22,444 nucleotides of DNA from Candidatus Sodaliphilus limicaballi (GCA_018065815.1 JAGHSP010000424.1:1-22444), one strand, 5' to 3'. Positions 1 through 8,952 are shown, numbered from the stretch's first letter. A program made the numbers and translations. Notes: generated from the sequence alone by a model not told the origin.

Positions 1-1644
1 TATCTTGCTATGGTCGGGATTATCAAACACATCTTTGACTTTATCGGCAATGAGGTCCCATATCATCGACATTTTGTCCTTAACCTCATAGGGGGTAGTG
101 AACACCATTTTCTTGCTGGGGTCACGAGGCAGGTTTTTCTTCACCTCTTCCATGTTGCAGTATGGCACCACGAGGTCACCGTCTAGATGCATGAACAGCA
201 ACGGGTGGTGAGGAGTCCAACCCTTGGTGAGGTCGTTGTACTCCATTGCTCGCATGAGGCACTTGTACTCGTTAGACTCAGTGTTAAACACATTCATCAT
301 GCGCTTTTGGTTAAGTATCGTATCTAATACTTCTTCCTGCTTGACAAAATTGTCACTCACGATTTGTGCAACCTTGACTGTTCCAGCTAAAGTTGTCACG
401 TCGTTAAGCTGTGATGTGGAAACGCGTTTAGTGTCGAGCATGTCAACAATGCCGGTAGCCAGAAACTCGGGAGTGAAATATGAATCCAACTTCACCGTGT
501 GCATGCAGTCGTTGTCGTAGGCCTGCTTAGCAGCCTGCACGATGAGGGGAAGCACACAGGGGTATGCCATTTTGTTGTATTTCTCATCGTTCATGTTTGA
601 CCAGTCTATATACTGCTTGACAGTTGCCTTGGGCGAGTAGGGGCCATCGCCGCAATAGACATTGCGCAAGTTGATGCGCTTGAGGTCGGCATCGCTCACC
701 TGTCCGCTCTCGAGGTAGCGCAGTGTTGACAATGCCACGCTGCCGCCCTGAGAGTAACCCATAAGGTCGGTGTAGTAATCGCTTGCAAATGACCAGCTGC
801 CGCTTGCGCCCGAAATGTTCTTGTCATTGACAAGGTCAAGTGCAGCAATGTAGGCGTCGACAACGTTGCGTGCAGTTACACCTTGCACCAGATAGGGGTG
901 CTGTCTGTACTCCGAGAGGCCATAGCCGCAATAATCGGGGCATACAACCAGAGCATAGTCAGAGCAGAACATCTTGATATCTCCGTCAAGGGGACTCTTG
1001 CCTGTGGGAGCCTCGACAGATGTGGTCACTGTGGGGTGGCATCCCAGCACGCCGTAGTCAAATGTATAGCCAAAGGCGGCGTTCCATGCGCCCTTTATTA
1101 ATTCAATTATCGCTAAATCGAGTCCCCATAAAAGATTTCCAACACCCAACCCAGCATTCAGGTTGAACTGGAAAGGGCTGGGACGGTACATAATGCTTGA
1201 CAGACGTATAGGGTTGTTCTCACCGTCAATGCTCATATAGGTATAGGGTACCGAAAGACAGAATGTGAGTTGAGGAATTGCGACAGCCTTGCGCTTTGTT
1301 CCCTTTTTCATCTTCATTGCCGCTTGTGTAGTCGCTGGCACCTCTTCCAGTTTAAGGTCATTAACTTCAACCTTCATCTGGGTGTCGGCAGCCTTCTCGG
1401 CCATGAGGACCTTGCCCATCTGCTCAAAGTATCGCTTGGCAACGGGGTCGGCAAGAAACTCCATTGTGTTGATGTTAATCTCGGTGCTATCAGCATTCAC
1501 ACTGGTGCCAGGAGGCAGTTCGCCATTGTAGTGGGCAAGGAACTCACGGGTGAGTTTCTCCAGTTGCTCTTCGGTGGTGGTTGCAGCCATCGCATGGCTT
1601 GTCCACAGGGTGAAGCATATTATTGCTAAAAATATCTTTTTCAT
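1..1644 (-). CDS. Secreted alpha/beta hydrolase (lipase/esterase-like), 3' end beyond the window
   Basis: An open frame of 548 codons runs from the ATG at 1644 to base 1 without a stop, so the C-terminus lies outside the window. The N-terminus is a Sec signal peptide (MKKIFLAIICFTLWTSHAMA, likely cut after Ala20). The core is alpha/beta hydrolase: a VVCPDYCGYG strand-turn near residues 233-242, the nucleophile elbow GYSQGG with Ser298, and HLDGDLVVPY with Asp488 or Asp490 as likely acid. The catalytic His is either near the truncated end (PDHSK) or outside. Organisation resembles secreted bacterial lipases/esterases of the LIP type. The substrate cannot be told. It starts 12 bp after the stop of the LRR surface protein, so the two are probably co-transcribed. 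Hydrolase fold is well supported; exact family is inference. Confidence 0.85.
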   Translation of the reverse strand, partial: MKKIFLAIICFTLWTSHAMAATTTEEQLEKLTREFLAHYNGELPPGTSVNADSTEININTMEFLADPVAKRYFEQMGKVLMAEKAADTQMKVEVNDLKLEEVPATTQAAMKMKKGTKRKAVAIPQLTFCLSVPYTYMSIDGENNPIRLSSIMYRPSPFQFNLNAGLGVGNLLWGLDLAIIELIKGAWNAAFGYTFDYGVLGCHPTVTTSVEAPTGKSPLDGDIKMFCSDYALVVCPDYCGYGLSEYRQHPYLVQGVTARNVVDAYIAALDLVNDKNISGASGSWSFASDYYTDLMGYSQGGSVALSTLRYLESGQVSDADLKRINLRNVYCGDGPYSPKATVKQYIDWSNMNDEKYNKMAYPCVLPLIVQAAKQAYDNDCMHTVKLDSYFTPEFLATGIVDMLDTKRVSTSQLNDVTTLAGTVKVAQIVSDNFVKQEEVLDTILNQKRMMNVFNTESNEYKCLMRAMEYNDLTKGWTPHHPLLFMHLDGDLVVPYCNMEEVKKNLPRDPSKKMVFTTPYEVKDKMSMIWDLIADKVKDVFDNPDHSKI

Positions 1645-1656
1645 AGTCATCCAGTT

Positions 1657-4600
1657 TTACTTTTGAATATATTTTTGACCATTCTTGATGTAGATGTTGC
1701 CCTTCTCGGGGGTGAACACGCGGCGACCGCTCAGGTCATAGACGGGACCGTTCTTGCCATCCACGTTGATGCCGTTGATGCTTGTGGGAACATCATAGTC
1801 AATCACGTAGGGCAGAGCATCGGGAGCAACGTCCATGGGATCGATGTAAGCGCGGTTAGCAGGAAGCACGGCGCCTGCTCCGGGAGCTTCGCTGCTTGAA
1901 TAGGGATAGAAACCTACAGCACGTTCGGCCTTGCCCAGGACATAGATATTGCCCAGGTCGCTCACTGGAGTATCTACTTCCACACCCTTGAGCACGTTAG
2001 CCTGATAAGCCTCATCATCGGTGCTGGGATTGGTCACAATCTGCATGTTGAAAGTCTCGCCACGCTGATACTTGATAACAACACCCTGGCCCTGGCTCAC
2101 TACGTTGTCTTTGACAATGTTGAACGCAAGTCCATCGCTAGTTGGGCTAACGGTATAAACCTCAGCGTTCTCGTCAACGGCGTAACTATTCTCCTCGCTG
2201 TAGAATGTAACATATCCCATGAGGTCTTCTCTTGTAGTCACGTCTTTGTCGTCTTCAATGAGTTTCTCACCGGTCTTGCTGTCGATGAAGTGGAGTTTTT
2301 TCTCGGCATCGGGCTTGAAGGCAACTGAGAATGCCGGCAGCGTGTAGTCGCCATTCACCTTCTTGAGGTAGCCGTTGTCCAAGACATAGAGGTTGCCCAT
2401 GCTGGGGTTGATTACCTCGTCCTTGCCACTGACATGGTAAAGGGTCGGTCCCAAGTCGGAGTACATGGCAGGCTGGAAATAAACATTAACTTGCTTAGTG
2501 TCAAACTGGTTAAAAGTACCCTTGACGAGGTTGTCGCCATACTTGGACCTGATGAGATAGACCTGGTTTTTAAAGAAGTGTTGAACATTGTCGATGTTAT
2601 ACTGGTTCTTTGTGGTCAAGGTCATCGTTTCGTCGTCAGCATCCTTTTGGAATCCCATGACACCATATTCATATATCTCGGCGTCGGCACCAAAGTAATA
2701 GGTGCTCACATCAAACGGCATTTTGATGCCGAAGAAATTGCCGGCCTTGTGCTCGTTGCGAAGGTAAGCATGGTCATAGCTACCGTTCGCCATGACCTCG
2801 GTTGTGGGAGCATAGTCGTTGGCAATCATTGAGTTGCGGTTCTTGAATCCGCTCCATGGCAGGCAAGTGAAGTCTACCTTCTGGTAGGGAGTGTCATAGA
2901 GGTTGTTGAGCATTGTGTTGTCCAGGAATGCCTGCGGGAAGGCATTGGGATGTGATTCATCCTTGGGGTCTTCCTTGAAGAACACGTTCAGAATCTTGAT
3001 GGGCTTGATATTGTCTGCACTGGGATAAATAGCATTTCGCTCAACTGTAAGCTTACCCAATACTGTGATTTCCTGAATGTTATTCACGTCCCAGAAAGCG
3101 TAACTCTGGAATGTAGCATCACCTTCTACATAAATATTCTCAATGCCGCAGTTTTTGAATGCCCCTTTCTCAACGGTAATTCCTGCGGGCAGTTTCAAGA
3201 TTTTGATGTTGTTATTGCGGTCATAAGAATTTGCTTTAATCACGCTCACGTAGTCACCATACTCGACACATTCAAGTGTGCCCTTCCACTTGGGAAGCTG
3301 GCTCACGTCAGTTACAGGACGGCCAATATACAGTGTCTGTACCTTGAAATCCCTGATAGAGTTACCCAGAGTGATGGGAGTCTCTGAATCGGTGATGTTG
3401 AGATTTGTAACCTCGGTGCTCTCGTCAAAGCAAGTGCTGGGTATACCTGTGATACCGGTTCCTATGCTCAGCGACTTGAGCTTGTTGCTGTGCTTGAACA
3501 TATACTCTCCCAAGCGGGTCACATTGTTGTCGATAACGATGTCTTCAAAGTAGCTGTCATAGAAAGGTGACGCGTTCTCTGTGGTTGCTTCGTAATTAAG
3601 GGTGCGATTCAGGTAAAGTTTCTTGAGGCTACCGCATGAGTCGAATGTGCGAGTCTCGACATCGCCATCAACCTCCCAGCCGCATGATACTTCACCCTCA
3701 CCAGGCATTAAAGAAAGGCTTGTCATCTCATCGCAATCATAGAATGCCTTATAACCAAGAGACTTGAGAGAGCCGGGCAAGATGACATTGACAAGGCCAC
3801 AGTCGTCAAATGCGCTTTGACCTATACTCTCAACAGTTGTACCAAAGACAACATTGGCAAGTTTGTCGCAGTCATAGAAGCCTTCTTTCTCGATGGTCTT
3901 GAGCGACGTGTTGCTGAAGTCCACCTTCTCGAGCTTGTCGCAGTCGGCAAAGGCACGCTCCTTGATGGTGGTGAGGCGTGTTGCATCATTAAATCTAACG
4001 CCAACTAAATAGTTGTTAGGTGTTGCTGCAACACCACTATACATCTTTGATGTCACGTAGGTGGCAAAGGGTCCATAGGCCACTTCACTGAGTCTGTCGC
4101 TGATGCCATAGCCAGTGCCAAAGACTGTGTACTCGGTGTACTTGCTTGCCTTGAGGTCGCGGCTGATGTAAGCTTGAGTAGCGTACGCCAAGCCTTCGCA
4201 GCAGTAGAATGTGACTTCGGTGCCAAGGCTTTGCTCATCACCATAGAAGTAATATATCTTTACATTATTACATTTGTAGAAAAGTTCGTTTTCGCCACTC
4301 GACCCTCCGTTGCTGTTGCCCACGACGGTCACGCGAGGACCAAATTCGATCATTTTCAGTTTGTCCCTGGTTTGAAATGGCGCGTCTTCGTCTTTGTTCC
4401 AAGAGAGATTGCGGCCTATATACACATAATATATGGGGCAGTACTCAAACAACTGTTCGTCAAATATGGGGTAGTCATTATATCCAAGAGCCAGTGTTGT
4501 GCTGCCGTCGGCAAAGTAGACATCTTGCAGATTTGTACAATCATGGAATGCATCGTTTTCAATTTTATTTACGGTATTAGGAATTTCAACTCTTTCCATT

Positions 4601-5535
4601 TTTTTACCGCCGTTCATTGATTTTACATTATTCACGGTATATTCCACACCGTTATACGTAACTGTGGGAGGTACTTTCACTGAAGTTAAGTTGGAATTCA
4701 CGTTGACCACAGTCGCGGTGCCCGAGCCCGAGCCTAACGAATAGTCTATACCGTCAATGCTGGCGCTAATGGTACCAGCCATGGGGGCTACCTTTGCCCT
4801 CATCGATGCGATAACGCTGTCGGTTGCCTGGGCAGGCGCAGCTTCAACTGCCATTGCCACCTCGAGGTTGTTCAGCAGGGTGGTTTCCACAATGTTGGCA
4901 CCCTCCACAAGGTTGCCGGCAAGGGATTGCACGCCAGTGGCTTGGCAGCCCTTGATGATGGCGGTGTGCTGGTTCCAACCGATGAGTCCGGCGCACTCTT
5001 CGGCACCGGTGACTTGACCTGTGTAAGAACTGTTGTTGAGTGTGGCGGTTCCACGGCTATAGCCCACAAGTCCACCAGCCTTGATTGCACCAGCGGCATT
5101 GATAGTGGCGTCACTGTTGCAATTCTCGATGGTGGGGCTCACGGCATGGGCAATGAGCGAACCGGCATACTCGCCTGTAGCACTGAGGCTACCGGTGAGG
5201 TTCACATTGCTGATAACACTTCCATACTGGGTGTGCTCAAACAATGGGACTCCGTTGAGGGTCATGGTATGGCCCTGGCCGTCAAACTTGCCGCGGAAGT
5301 GGTACTCACGATTGCCCTCGCCAATGCTACGTGTAACTACAACGCCGTCGGCAGTAACTCGCGCCGAGGCATAACAGTCGCCAGTGTTGACAAGGTTGCA
5401 AAACTCCTCATAGTCGGCAGTAGAGCCGATGAGATAGTATCCGTCACTGTCGCGTTCTATGGCTTGTGCGACCTGTGGCCACATCAATGCCGCGAGAAAC
5501 AGAGGCAGTGCTACTTGTAGGATTTCTTTTCTCAT
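1657..5535 (-). CDS. BspA-like leucine-rich-repeat surface protein with GLUG region and C-terminal sorting-like tail
   Basis: 1292 aa. A signal peptide covers residues 1-25 (cut near AQA/IERD). Residues about 80-200 hold FDGQGHT and GLVGYSRG/GLIGWNQ motifs typical of GLUG-type repeats. Residues about 290-905 are BspA/TpLRR-type repeats (for example AFADCDKLEKVDFSN, AFDDCGLVNVILPGSLKSLG). A non-repeat region follows, and the last ~40 residues (VYDLSGRRV ... IYIKNGQKYIQK) resemble the beta-rich C-terminal tails of Bacteroidetes exported proteins, possibly a type IX sorting tail (inference). Probably an adhesin or surface binding protein; the ligand is unknown. A -7 box lies ~70 bp upstream, and the hydrolase gene follows 12 bp downstream. 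Start is the ATG that opens the signal peptide. Confidence 0.9.
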   Translation of the reverse strand: MRKEILQVALPLFLAALMWPQVAQAIERDSDGYYLIGSTADYEEFCNLVNTGDCYASARVTADGVVVTRSIGEGNREYHFRGKFDGQGHTMTLNGVPLFEHTQYGSVISNVNLTGSLSATGEYAGSLIAHAVSPTIENCNSDATINAAGAIKAGGLVGYSRGTATLNNSSYTGQVTGAEECAGLIGWNQHTAIIKGCQATGVQSLAGNLVEGANIVETTLLNNLEVAMAVEAAPAQATDSVIASMRAKVAPMAGTISASIDGIDYSLGSGSGTATVVNVNSNLTSVKVPPTVTYNGVEYTVNNVKSMNGGKKMERVEIPNTVNKIENDAFHDCTNLQDVYFADGSTTLALGYNDYPIFDEQLFEYCPIYYVYIGRNLSWNKDEDAPFQTRDKLKMIEFGPRVTVVGNSNGGSSGENELFYKCNNVKIYYFYGDEQSLGTEVTFYCCEGLAYATQAYISRDLKASKYTEYTVFGTGYGISDRLSEVAYGPFATYVTSKMYSGVAATPNNYLVGVRFNDATRLTTIKERAFADCDKLEKVDFSNTSLKTIEKEGFYDCDKLANVVFGTTVESIGQSAFDDCGLVNVILPGSLKSLGYKAFYDCDEMTSLSLMPGEGEVSCGWEVDGDVETRTFDSCGSLKKLYLNRTLNYEATTENASPFYDSYFEDIVIDNNVTRLGEYMFKHSNKLKSLSIGTGITGIPSTCFDESTEVTNLNITDSETPITLGNSIRDFKVQTLYIGRPVTDVSQLPKWKGTLECVEYGDYVSVIKANSYDRNNNIKILKLPAGITVEKGAFKNCGIENIYVEGDATFQSYAFWDVNNIQEITVLGKLTVERNAIYPSADNIKPIKILNVFFKEDPKDESHPNAFPQAFLDNTMLNNLYDTPYQKVDFTCLPWSGFKNRNSMIANDYAPTTEVMANGSYDHAYLRNEHKAGNFFGIKMPFDVSTYYFGADAEIYEYGVMGFQKDADDETMTLTTKNQYNIDNVQHFFKNQVYLIRSKYGDNLVKGTFNQFDTKQVNVYFQPAMYSDLGPTLYHVSGKDEVINPSMGNLYVLDNGYLKKVNGDYTLPAFSVAFKPDAEKKLHFIDSKTGEKLIEDDKDVTTREDLMGYVTFYSEENSYAVDENAEVYTVSPTSDGLAFNIVKDNVVSQGQGVVIKYQRGETFNMQIVTNPSTDDEAYQANVLKGVEVDTPVSDLGNIYVLGKAERAVGFYPYSSSEAPGAGAVLPANRAYIDPMDVAPDALPYVIDYDVPTSINGINVDGKNGPVYDLSGRRVFTPEKGNIYIKNGQKYIQK

Positions 5536-5607
5536 AGGTTTGATTATTAAAGTAAATATTATTGTCTTGATATGGGATATATCAACGCTGTCACATTACA
5601 ATTTTTA

Positions 5608-5615
5608 CAAAGTTA
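5608..5615 (-). promoter_or_regulatory. Candidate Bacteroidetes -7 box for the LRR/hydrolase operon
   Basis: Minus strand reads TAACTTTG, matching the Bacteroidetes sigma-ABfr -7 consensus TAnnTTTG. It would give a leader of roughly 65 nt before the ATG at 5535. The nearest upstream TTTG (5640-5643) is 24 bp away, a little more than the usual 19-21, so the -33 element is weak. Confidence 0.45.
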
Positions 5616-5701
5616 ATAAATTATGTTTAATTGTTGATGCAAATAGCGAGAAATTTGTGTAACTAATTAAGATTATTACGGCTTTTGGCGTTTTTTATTG
5701 T

Positions 5702-6952
5702 TTAATAATCGATGACGGTGCCTTCGGGTATTTCAAACTTTTGGCCAGCCATAATCAAGAGGCACTCGGCGGTGAAGTAGAGGATGCCGTTGCGCACGTG
5801 GTCGCCATCGTCTTTGAAGTCAGTGGTGACGTCGCAGCCCTTAGCCTTCAGGTAGTCGGCCATCTCGATGCCCACCTCGTGAGTGATGTAAGAGTCGGCA
5901 GTCGAGTGATAAACAAAGTACTTCGTCTTAGTGTTAGGTTGCCATGTCTGTCCAGTGCCGCAAACAGAGTTTTCGCGGAACTTCTTGATAATCATTTGCG
6001 AGAGCGGCGAGTTGAGGTTGCAAGCCTCGGGAGTGAGCACCTCGCTAATGTGCTTCTCGGTACCGATGAGGCCATTGATGTCCCATGTGCCGTAGTCCTT
6101 AGAGAGAATCCAGGGCTGGATGTTGCTTGCCAGTGGTTCCTTGAAGATGTCCTTGTAGTCAAATGGCATGTTGAATGTTTCCTTGTAGGCGACAATCATC
6201 AGCGGCAGGGCACAGATGTAGCCGGTGGTGTCGGTCTCAACGTAGTTCTTGTATATTGCCTCGAGGTCATACGGGCCACCGCCCACCATGGTTGCCTTGA
6301 ACTCGATGTCGGGGCGGTAAGCATCAACGTAGCGCTGCATTGCCATTGCATCGAGCGCACCGCTTGAGTAACCCACGTTGTAGATGGGTAGTCCCTCAAC
6401 ATTGAATTTGAGTTCTTTGAGTATTTCCATCGCGGCATCCCAGCAGTCCATTGTTTCCTGTGCGGTGATGTGTGTGCAGCAGTAGGCCTGTGGCTTATCC
6501 TCGGTGAGTGTCCAGCCATAGAGGTCGGCCGAGATTGCGATGCCGTTGTGTAGCTTGTTCATATAAAGAGCCAAGTCCTGGAATTCGTCTTCCGATGTGC
6601 GTTCGCCGTGCTTGGCAGTAGTGAACTCGTTGTAGAGCATCAGGTCCTTGGGCTCCACCTCGCGGTTATATACGGCGGGATTCATGGTGATGACACCTGT
6701 GAGGCGCACCGGAGTCTTCATGTCGGGGCCCACACTGGTGTATTCAAACACATACTGGTAAACCCACAGGTTGAGCAGGTCGTCAACCTTCTCGTCATAA
6801 AGAGCGCGCTTGTGGAGGGTTTTTGTCAGCTTGGGGTTAAGTTCATAATCACGTTTGGGAAAATCGGGACCGTCGTTTTCTGAACATGAAGTTGCAAAAG
6901 AAAGGACCGCTGCAAGTATGAGCAAGTAAGAGAATAAGTGAATTTTATGCAT
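5702..6952 (-). CDS. Lipoprotein alpha/beta hydrolase (serine esterase/lipase-like)
   Basis: 416 aa. The N-terminus is a lipoprotein signal with a lipobox-like FATSC, Cys23 being the lipidated residue, so the enzyme is probably anchored in an envelope membrane. A full catalytic triad can be read: GYSSG with Ser196, HSTADSYI with Asp353, and GDHVRNG with His385, in the order and spacing of alpha/beta hydrolases. It is shorter than, but organised like, the truncated hydrolase at the left edge, with the LRR surface protein between them. Substrate unknown; a lipid, acyl ester or peptide ester is possible. It lies 166 bp downstream of the LRR gene start and 159 bp downstream of the Ntn hydrolase stop. 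No convincing promoter was found just upstream. Confidence 0.85.
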   Translation of the reverse strand: MHKIHLFSYLLILAAVLSFATSCSENDGPDFPKRDYELNPKLTKTLHKRALYDEKVDDLLNLWVYQYVFEYTSVGPDMKTPVRLTGVITMNPAVYNREVEPKDLMLYNEFTTAKHGERTSEDEFQDLALYMNKLHNGIAISADLYGWTLTEDKPQAYCCTHITAQETMDCWDAAMEILKELKFNVEGLPIYNVGYSSGALDAMAMQRYVDAYRPDIEFKATMVGGGPYDLEAIYKNYVETDTTGYICALPLMIVAYKETFNMPFDYKDIFKEPLASNIQPWILSKDYGTWDINGLIGTEKHISEVLTPEACNLNSPLSQMIIKKFRENSVCGTGQTWQPNTKTKYFVYHSTADSYITHEVGIEMADYLKAKGCDVTTDFKDDGDHVRNGILYFTAECLLIMAGQKFEIPEGTVIDY

Positions 6953-7004
6953 CTTGTCAATAAGTTTTATAGAGTGATTATAATATTGTTATCAGTAATA
7001 ATAC

Positions 7005-7049
7005 AACTGTGCTATATGGCACCTGGGTAGATGCCATATAGCGACAGTT
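7005..7049. terminator. Long intergenic hairpin between two hydrolase genes
   Basis: Arms at 7005-7021 and 7032-7049 are complementary over about 17 bp with one bulged base (core GCTATATGGCA / TGCCATATAGC) around a 10-nt loop. It sits ~60 bp past the stop of the Ntn hydrolase on the minus strand. The minus-strand side lacks a good U-run (TTGTATTATT), so this may be a weak terminator or an mRNA-stabilising or processing hairpin. Confidence 0.5.
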
Positions 7050-7111
7050 TTAAGATTTTGATATTTTATTACTTAACACTTTGGTGATTCGTTATTATCG
7101 TTATCGTCAAC

Positions 7112-8416
7112 TTACTTCTTGCCTTGGAAGTCAAGAGGTTTGTTGAACTGGTGGTTGAAGGTGACGTGATACCATTCCTTCTGTCCGTCGAGTCCTTCGT
7201 GAACGAGCACTTTGAACTCGCGTTTTTCCAGGTCATAGACGGTGGTGTGGGTGGTGTACCACAGTGAGCAGTCTTTTTTGTGCCACAGTGACTTGTTGGC
7301 GAAGTCGGCTTTACCTTTCTCTACTTCCTTAACAAATGCCTCGTTCTTGAGCACGTCGGGGTTGTTGTAAACCTCGCTTGCCTTGATGGCGGCGTTGTTG
7401 GCACAGTCGGTGTGGAAGAAACCGGGGTCGTTGATGTCCTTGGTGTAAGACAATGAGAACCAGACCTTCTTCATGAGGTCCTGCATGCCCTCGCTTGTAG
7501 CGGGAGTAGCGTCATAGTTGGCCTTAATCACGTCGTAGCGCTCATAACCCTGTGCTCCGTCTTGCATCATCTGCTTGTCGGCCATCAACTTGTTGGTGAA
7601 GTTGGTCATGATGGTAGCGTAAGAGGGTTTGTTGACCTCGGTAGTCTCGGTGTAGTAGGGCTTGTTGTCGATAAATTCAAGCACGCAGCTAGTTGTGCTG
7701 TCGCACAGGAGCCAGTGGAACGACTGCGACTCGCCCTTGTGGGGGAAGTTGACAGGCTCATACCAGTTGATAGACTCGATGATTTCCTTGGCCTCTGCCA
7801 CGCTGTGCGCGTTGTCGAGCACGACGCGGGTCAGGACCGAAACGATGTAAGACTTCTCGGCTCCGGGGTTGGTGTTGGCAGCTCCGTGCCCCCACTTGCC
7901 ATAGTCCCAAGTGCTCTTGTCAAACGAAGTCTCGCCGGTGGGCATCACATTTACACCTATATATACACCGCACTCGTTGATGCCGTCGCAGGTGCTCAAA
8001 GGCATGGTAGCATAAACCCTAGAACAAGTGTCGCCAGCGGCAGCAAGTGAGTCGGTGAACAAGGGGTTTGCCCCCACCATGCCAATAGATGCAAGGTGCT
8101 TGTCGCTGTGGTTGATCTTGATGATGGCTGCTGCCTGGTCGTTGATGTACCAGTCGAGGTTACGACCCACGAAGTTGCCGCGGCGCACCTCGGTGCAGGC
8201 TGCGTTGGCGGGTTTGAACATCTTGCTCATCGCTGCGTGAGCGGCGTCAAAGTCATAGTCGTCATATTCTATCGCGTAAAGATAGTTGTCGAGTTTGGCA
8301 TTGGCACGATTGTCTTGAACGGCATTAACGACAGCGTCGTTATTGCAATTGTTGTTGCAGTTGCATGCGCTCAATATAGAGGCTGCAATGAAGGTGAATA
8401 AATAAATCTTTTTCAT
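7112..8416 (-). CDS. Lipoprotein linear-amide C-N hydrolase, choloylglycine hydrolase / acid ceramidase-like (Ntn fold)
   Basis: 434 aa. The N-terminus carries a lipobox (ILSAC, Cys18) followed by an Asn/Cys-rich linker. The Ntn signature starts at Cys74: CTEVRRGN followed by VGRNLDWY (Arg85, Asn86, Asp88). This matches the Cys / GRN(L)DW motif of bile salt hydrolases, penicillin V acylases and acid ceramidase/NAAA relatives. Downstream IMTNFTN and a C-terminal TTHTTVYDLEKREF block fit the same fold. Cys74 is internal, so activation should need removal of the 18-73 segment, as in ceramidase-type members; canonical cytoplasmic BSH only lose Met1. Likely substrate is an N-acyl amide (bile salt, N-acyl amino acid or other acyl amide); which one cannot be read from sequence. 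A -7 box lies just upstream. Confidence 0.85.
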   Translation of the reverse strand: MKKIYLFTFIAASILSACNCNNNCNNDAVVNAVQDNRANAKLDNYLYAIEYDDYDFDAAHAAMSKMFKPANAACTEVRRGNFVGRNLDWYINDQAAAIIKINHSDKHLASIGMVGANPLFTDSLAAAGDTCSRVYATMPLSTCDGINECGVYIGVNVMPTGETSFDKSTWDYGKWGHGAANTNPGAEKSYIVSVLTRVVLDNAHSVAEAKEIIESINWYEPVNFPHKGESQSFHWLLCDSTTSCVLEFIDNKPYYTETTEVNKPSYATIMTNFTNKLMADKQMMQDGAQGYERYDVIKANYDATPATSEGMQDLMKKVWFSLSYTKDINDPGFFHTDCANNAAIKASEVYNNPDVLKNEAFVKEVEKGKADFANKSLWHKKDCSLWYTTHTTVYDLEKREFKVLVHEGLDGQKEWYHVTFNHQFNKPLDFQGKK

Positions 8417-8439
8417 AGTTCCTTTAAATTTTGGTTGTG

Positions 8440-8447
8440 CAAAAGTA
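8440..8447 (-). promoter_or_regulatory. Candidate -7 box for the Ntn hydrolase gene
   Basis: Minus strand TACTTTTG fits TAnnTTTG and lies 24 bp before the ATG at 8416. A second copy of the same octamer lies at 8503-8510. No good -33 TTTG at the usual spacing was found for either. Confidence 0.4.
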
Positions 8448-8494
8448 TATAAAAAAAAATTAGATATAGGGCATTTTGCGTAAAAAAAATCGCG

Positions 8495-8527
8495 AATTGT
8501 CGCAAAAGTACCTATAATTGTCGCAAA
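8495..8527. repeat. Two 12-bp direct repeats 21 bp apart upstream of the Ntn hydrolase
   Basis: AATTGTCGCAAA occurs at 8495-8506 and again, identically, at 8516-8527. The 21-bp offset equals two helical turns, the arrangement seen in direct-repeat operators such as those of AraC-family regulators. Operator function is inference; each repeat ends in a TTTG on the minus strand and so overlaps promoter-like sequence. Confidence 0.55.
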
Positions 8528-8615
8528 TAACCATTGAAAATGGTAAATATTCCCCTAGTGCTGGGTTCAAAACTGAGGGAACTATGTGGAGACGTGGAGT
8601 GATGTTTTTTTTACT

Positions 8616-8732
8616 TTTATTGATTTTGTCGTTTTTTTTCGATTTTATCGTTATTATCGGTTTTATCGTTATTATCGGGTTTATCGTTATTATCGATTTT
8701 ATCGGGTTTATCACTTTTATCACTTTTTTTGA
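8616..8732. repeat. Array of thirteen degenerate 9-bp units (TTTTATCGT / TATTATCGG)
   Basis: Counting in steps of nine from 8616 gives thirteen units. The best conserved part (8643-8723) alternates TTTTATCGT and TATTATCGG, so an 18-bp super-unit is also visible. The edges decay into T-rich units. Not CRISPR-like, since there are no spacers. Function unknown. Confidence 0.8.
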
Positions 8733-8928
8733 GGAGTTTTGGACTAATTTTCTGGTCCAAAACAGAAGTGGGTTGCTTGTGGTGTGTTTCATTCTCTTGT
8801 TTTTGTGCAAAAATAATGGGTGAACCATGATGGAGCACAATCAACTGGGCAACTTGAAACAAATCCCCGGGAGAACCGGAGATGACCGGCTTTCCTGGGG
8901 ACTGGTGAAACGGGGGCTGCGACGGGGG

Positions 8929-8948
8929 CTCGCGGGAGAACCCGCGAG
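8929..8948. repeat. GC-rich perfect hairpin downstream of the L,D-transpeptidase gene
   Basis: CTCGCGGG-AGAA-CCCGCGAG: an 8-bp perfect stem with a 4-nt loop. It lies ~70 bp beyond the stop of the minus-strand transpeptidase gene and could end or protect its transcript, but no U-run follows on either strand. Confidence 0.55.
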
Positions 8949-8952
8949 AACA

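Noticed and set aside
4927..5520. 197-aa plus-strand frame opposite the LRR gene, and similar frames at 5741-6367 and 7562-8050
   Set aside because: Antisense shadows of well-supported genes; no signal peptide, domain or promoter.
7112..8416. Naming the Ntn amidase a bile salt hydrolase
   Set aside because: The core motif fits the wider choloylglycine hydrolase/ceramidase superfamily, but the internal nucleophile and lipobox do not allow a substrate call.
8460..8840. Minus-strand 126-aa frame and plus-strand 101-aa frame (8518-8823) across the nonamer array
   Set aside because: Both owe their length to a repeat whose period is a multiple of three. The products are low-complexity (I/T/K or F/I/V) with no domain and no start signal.
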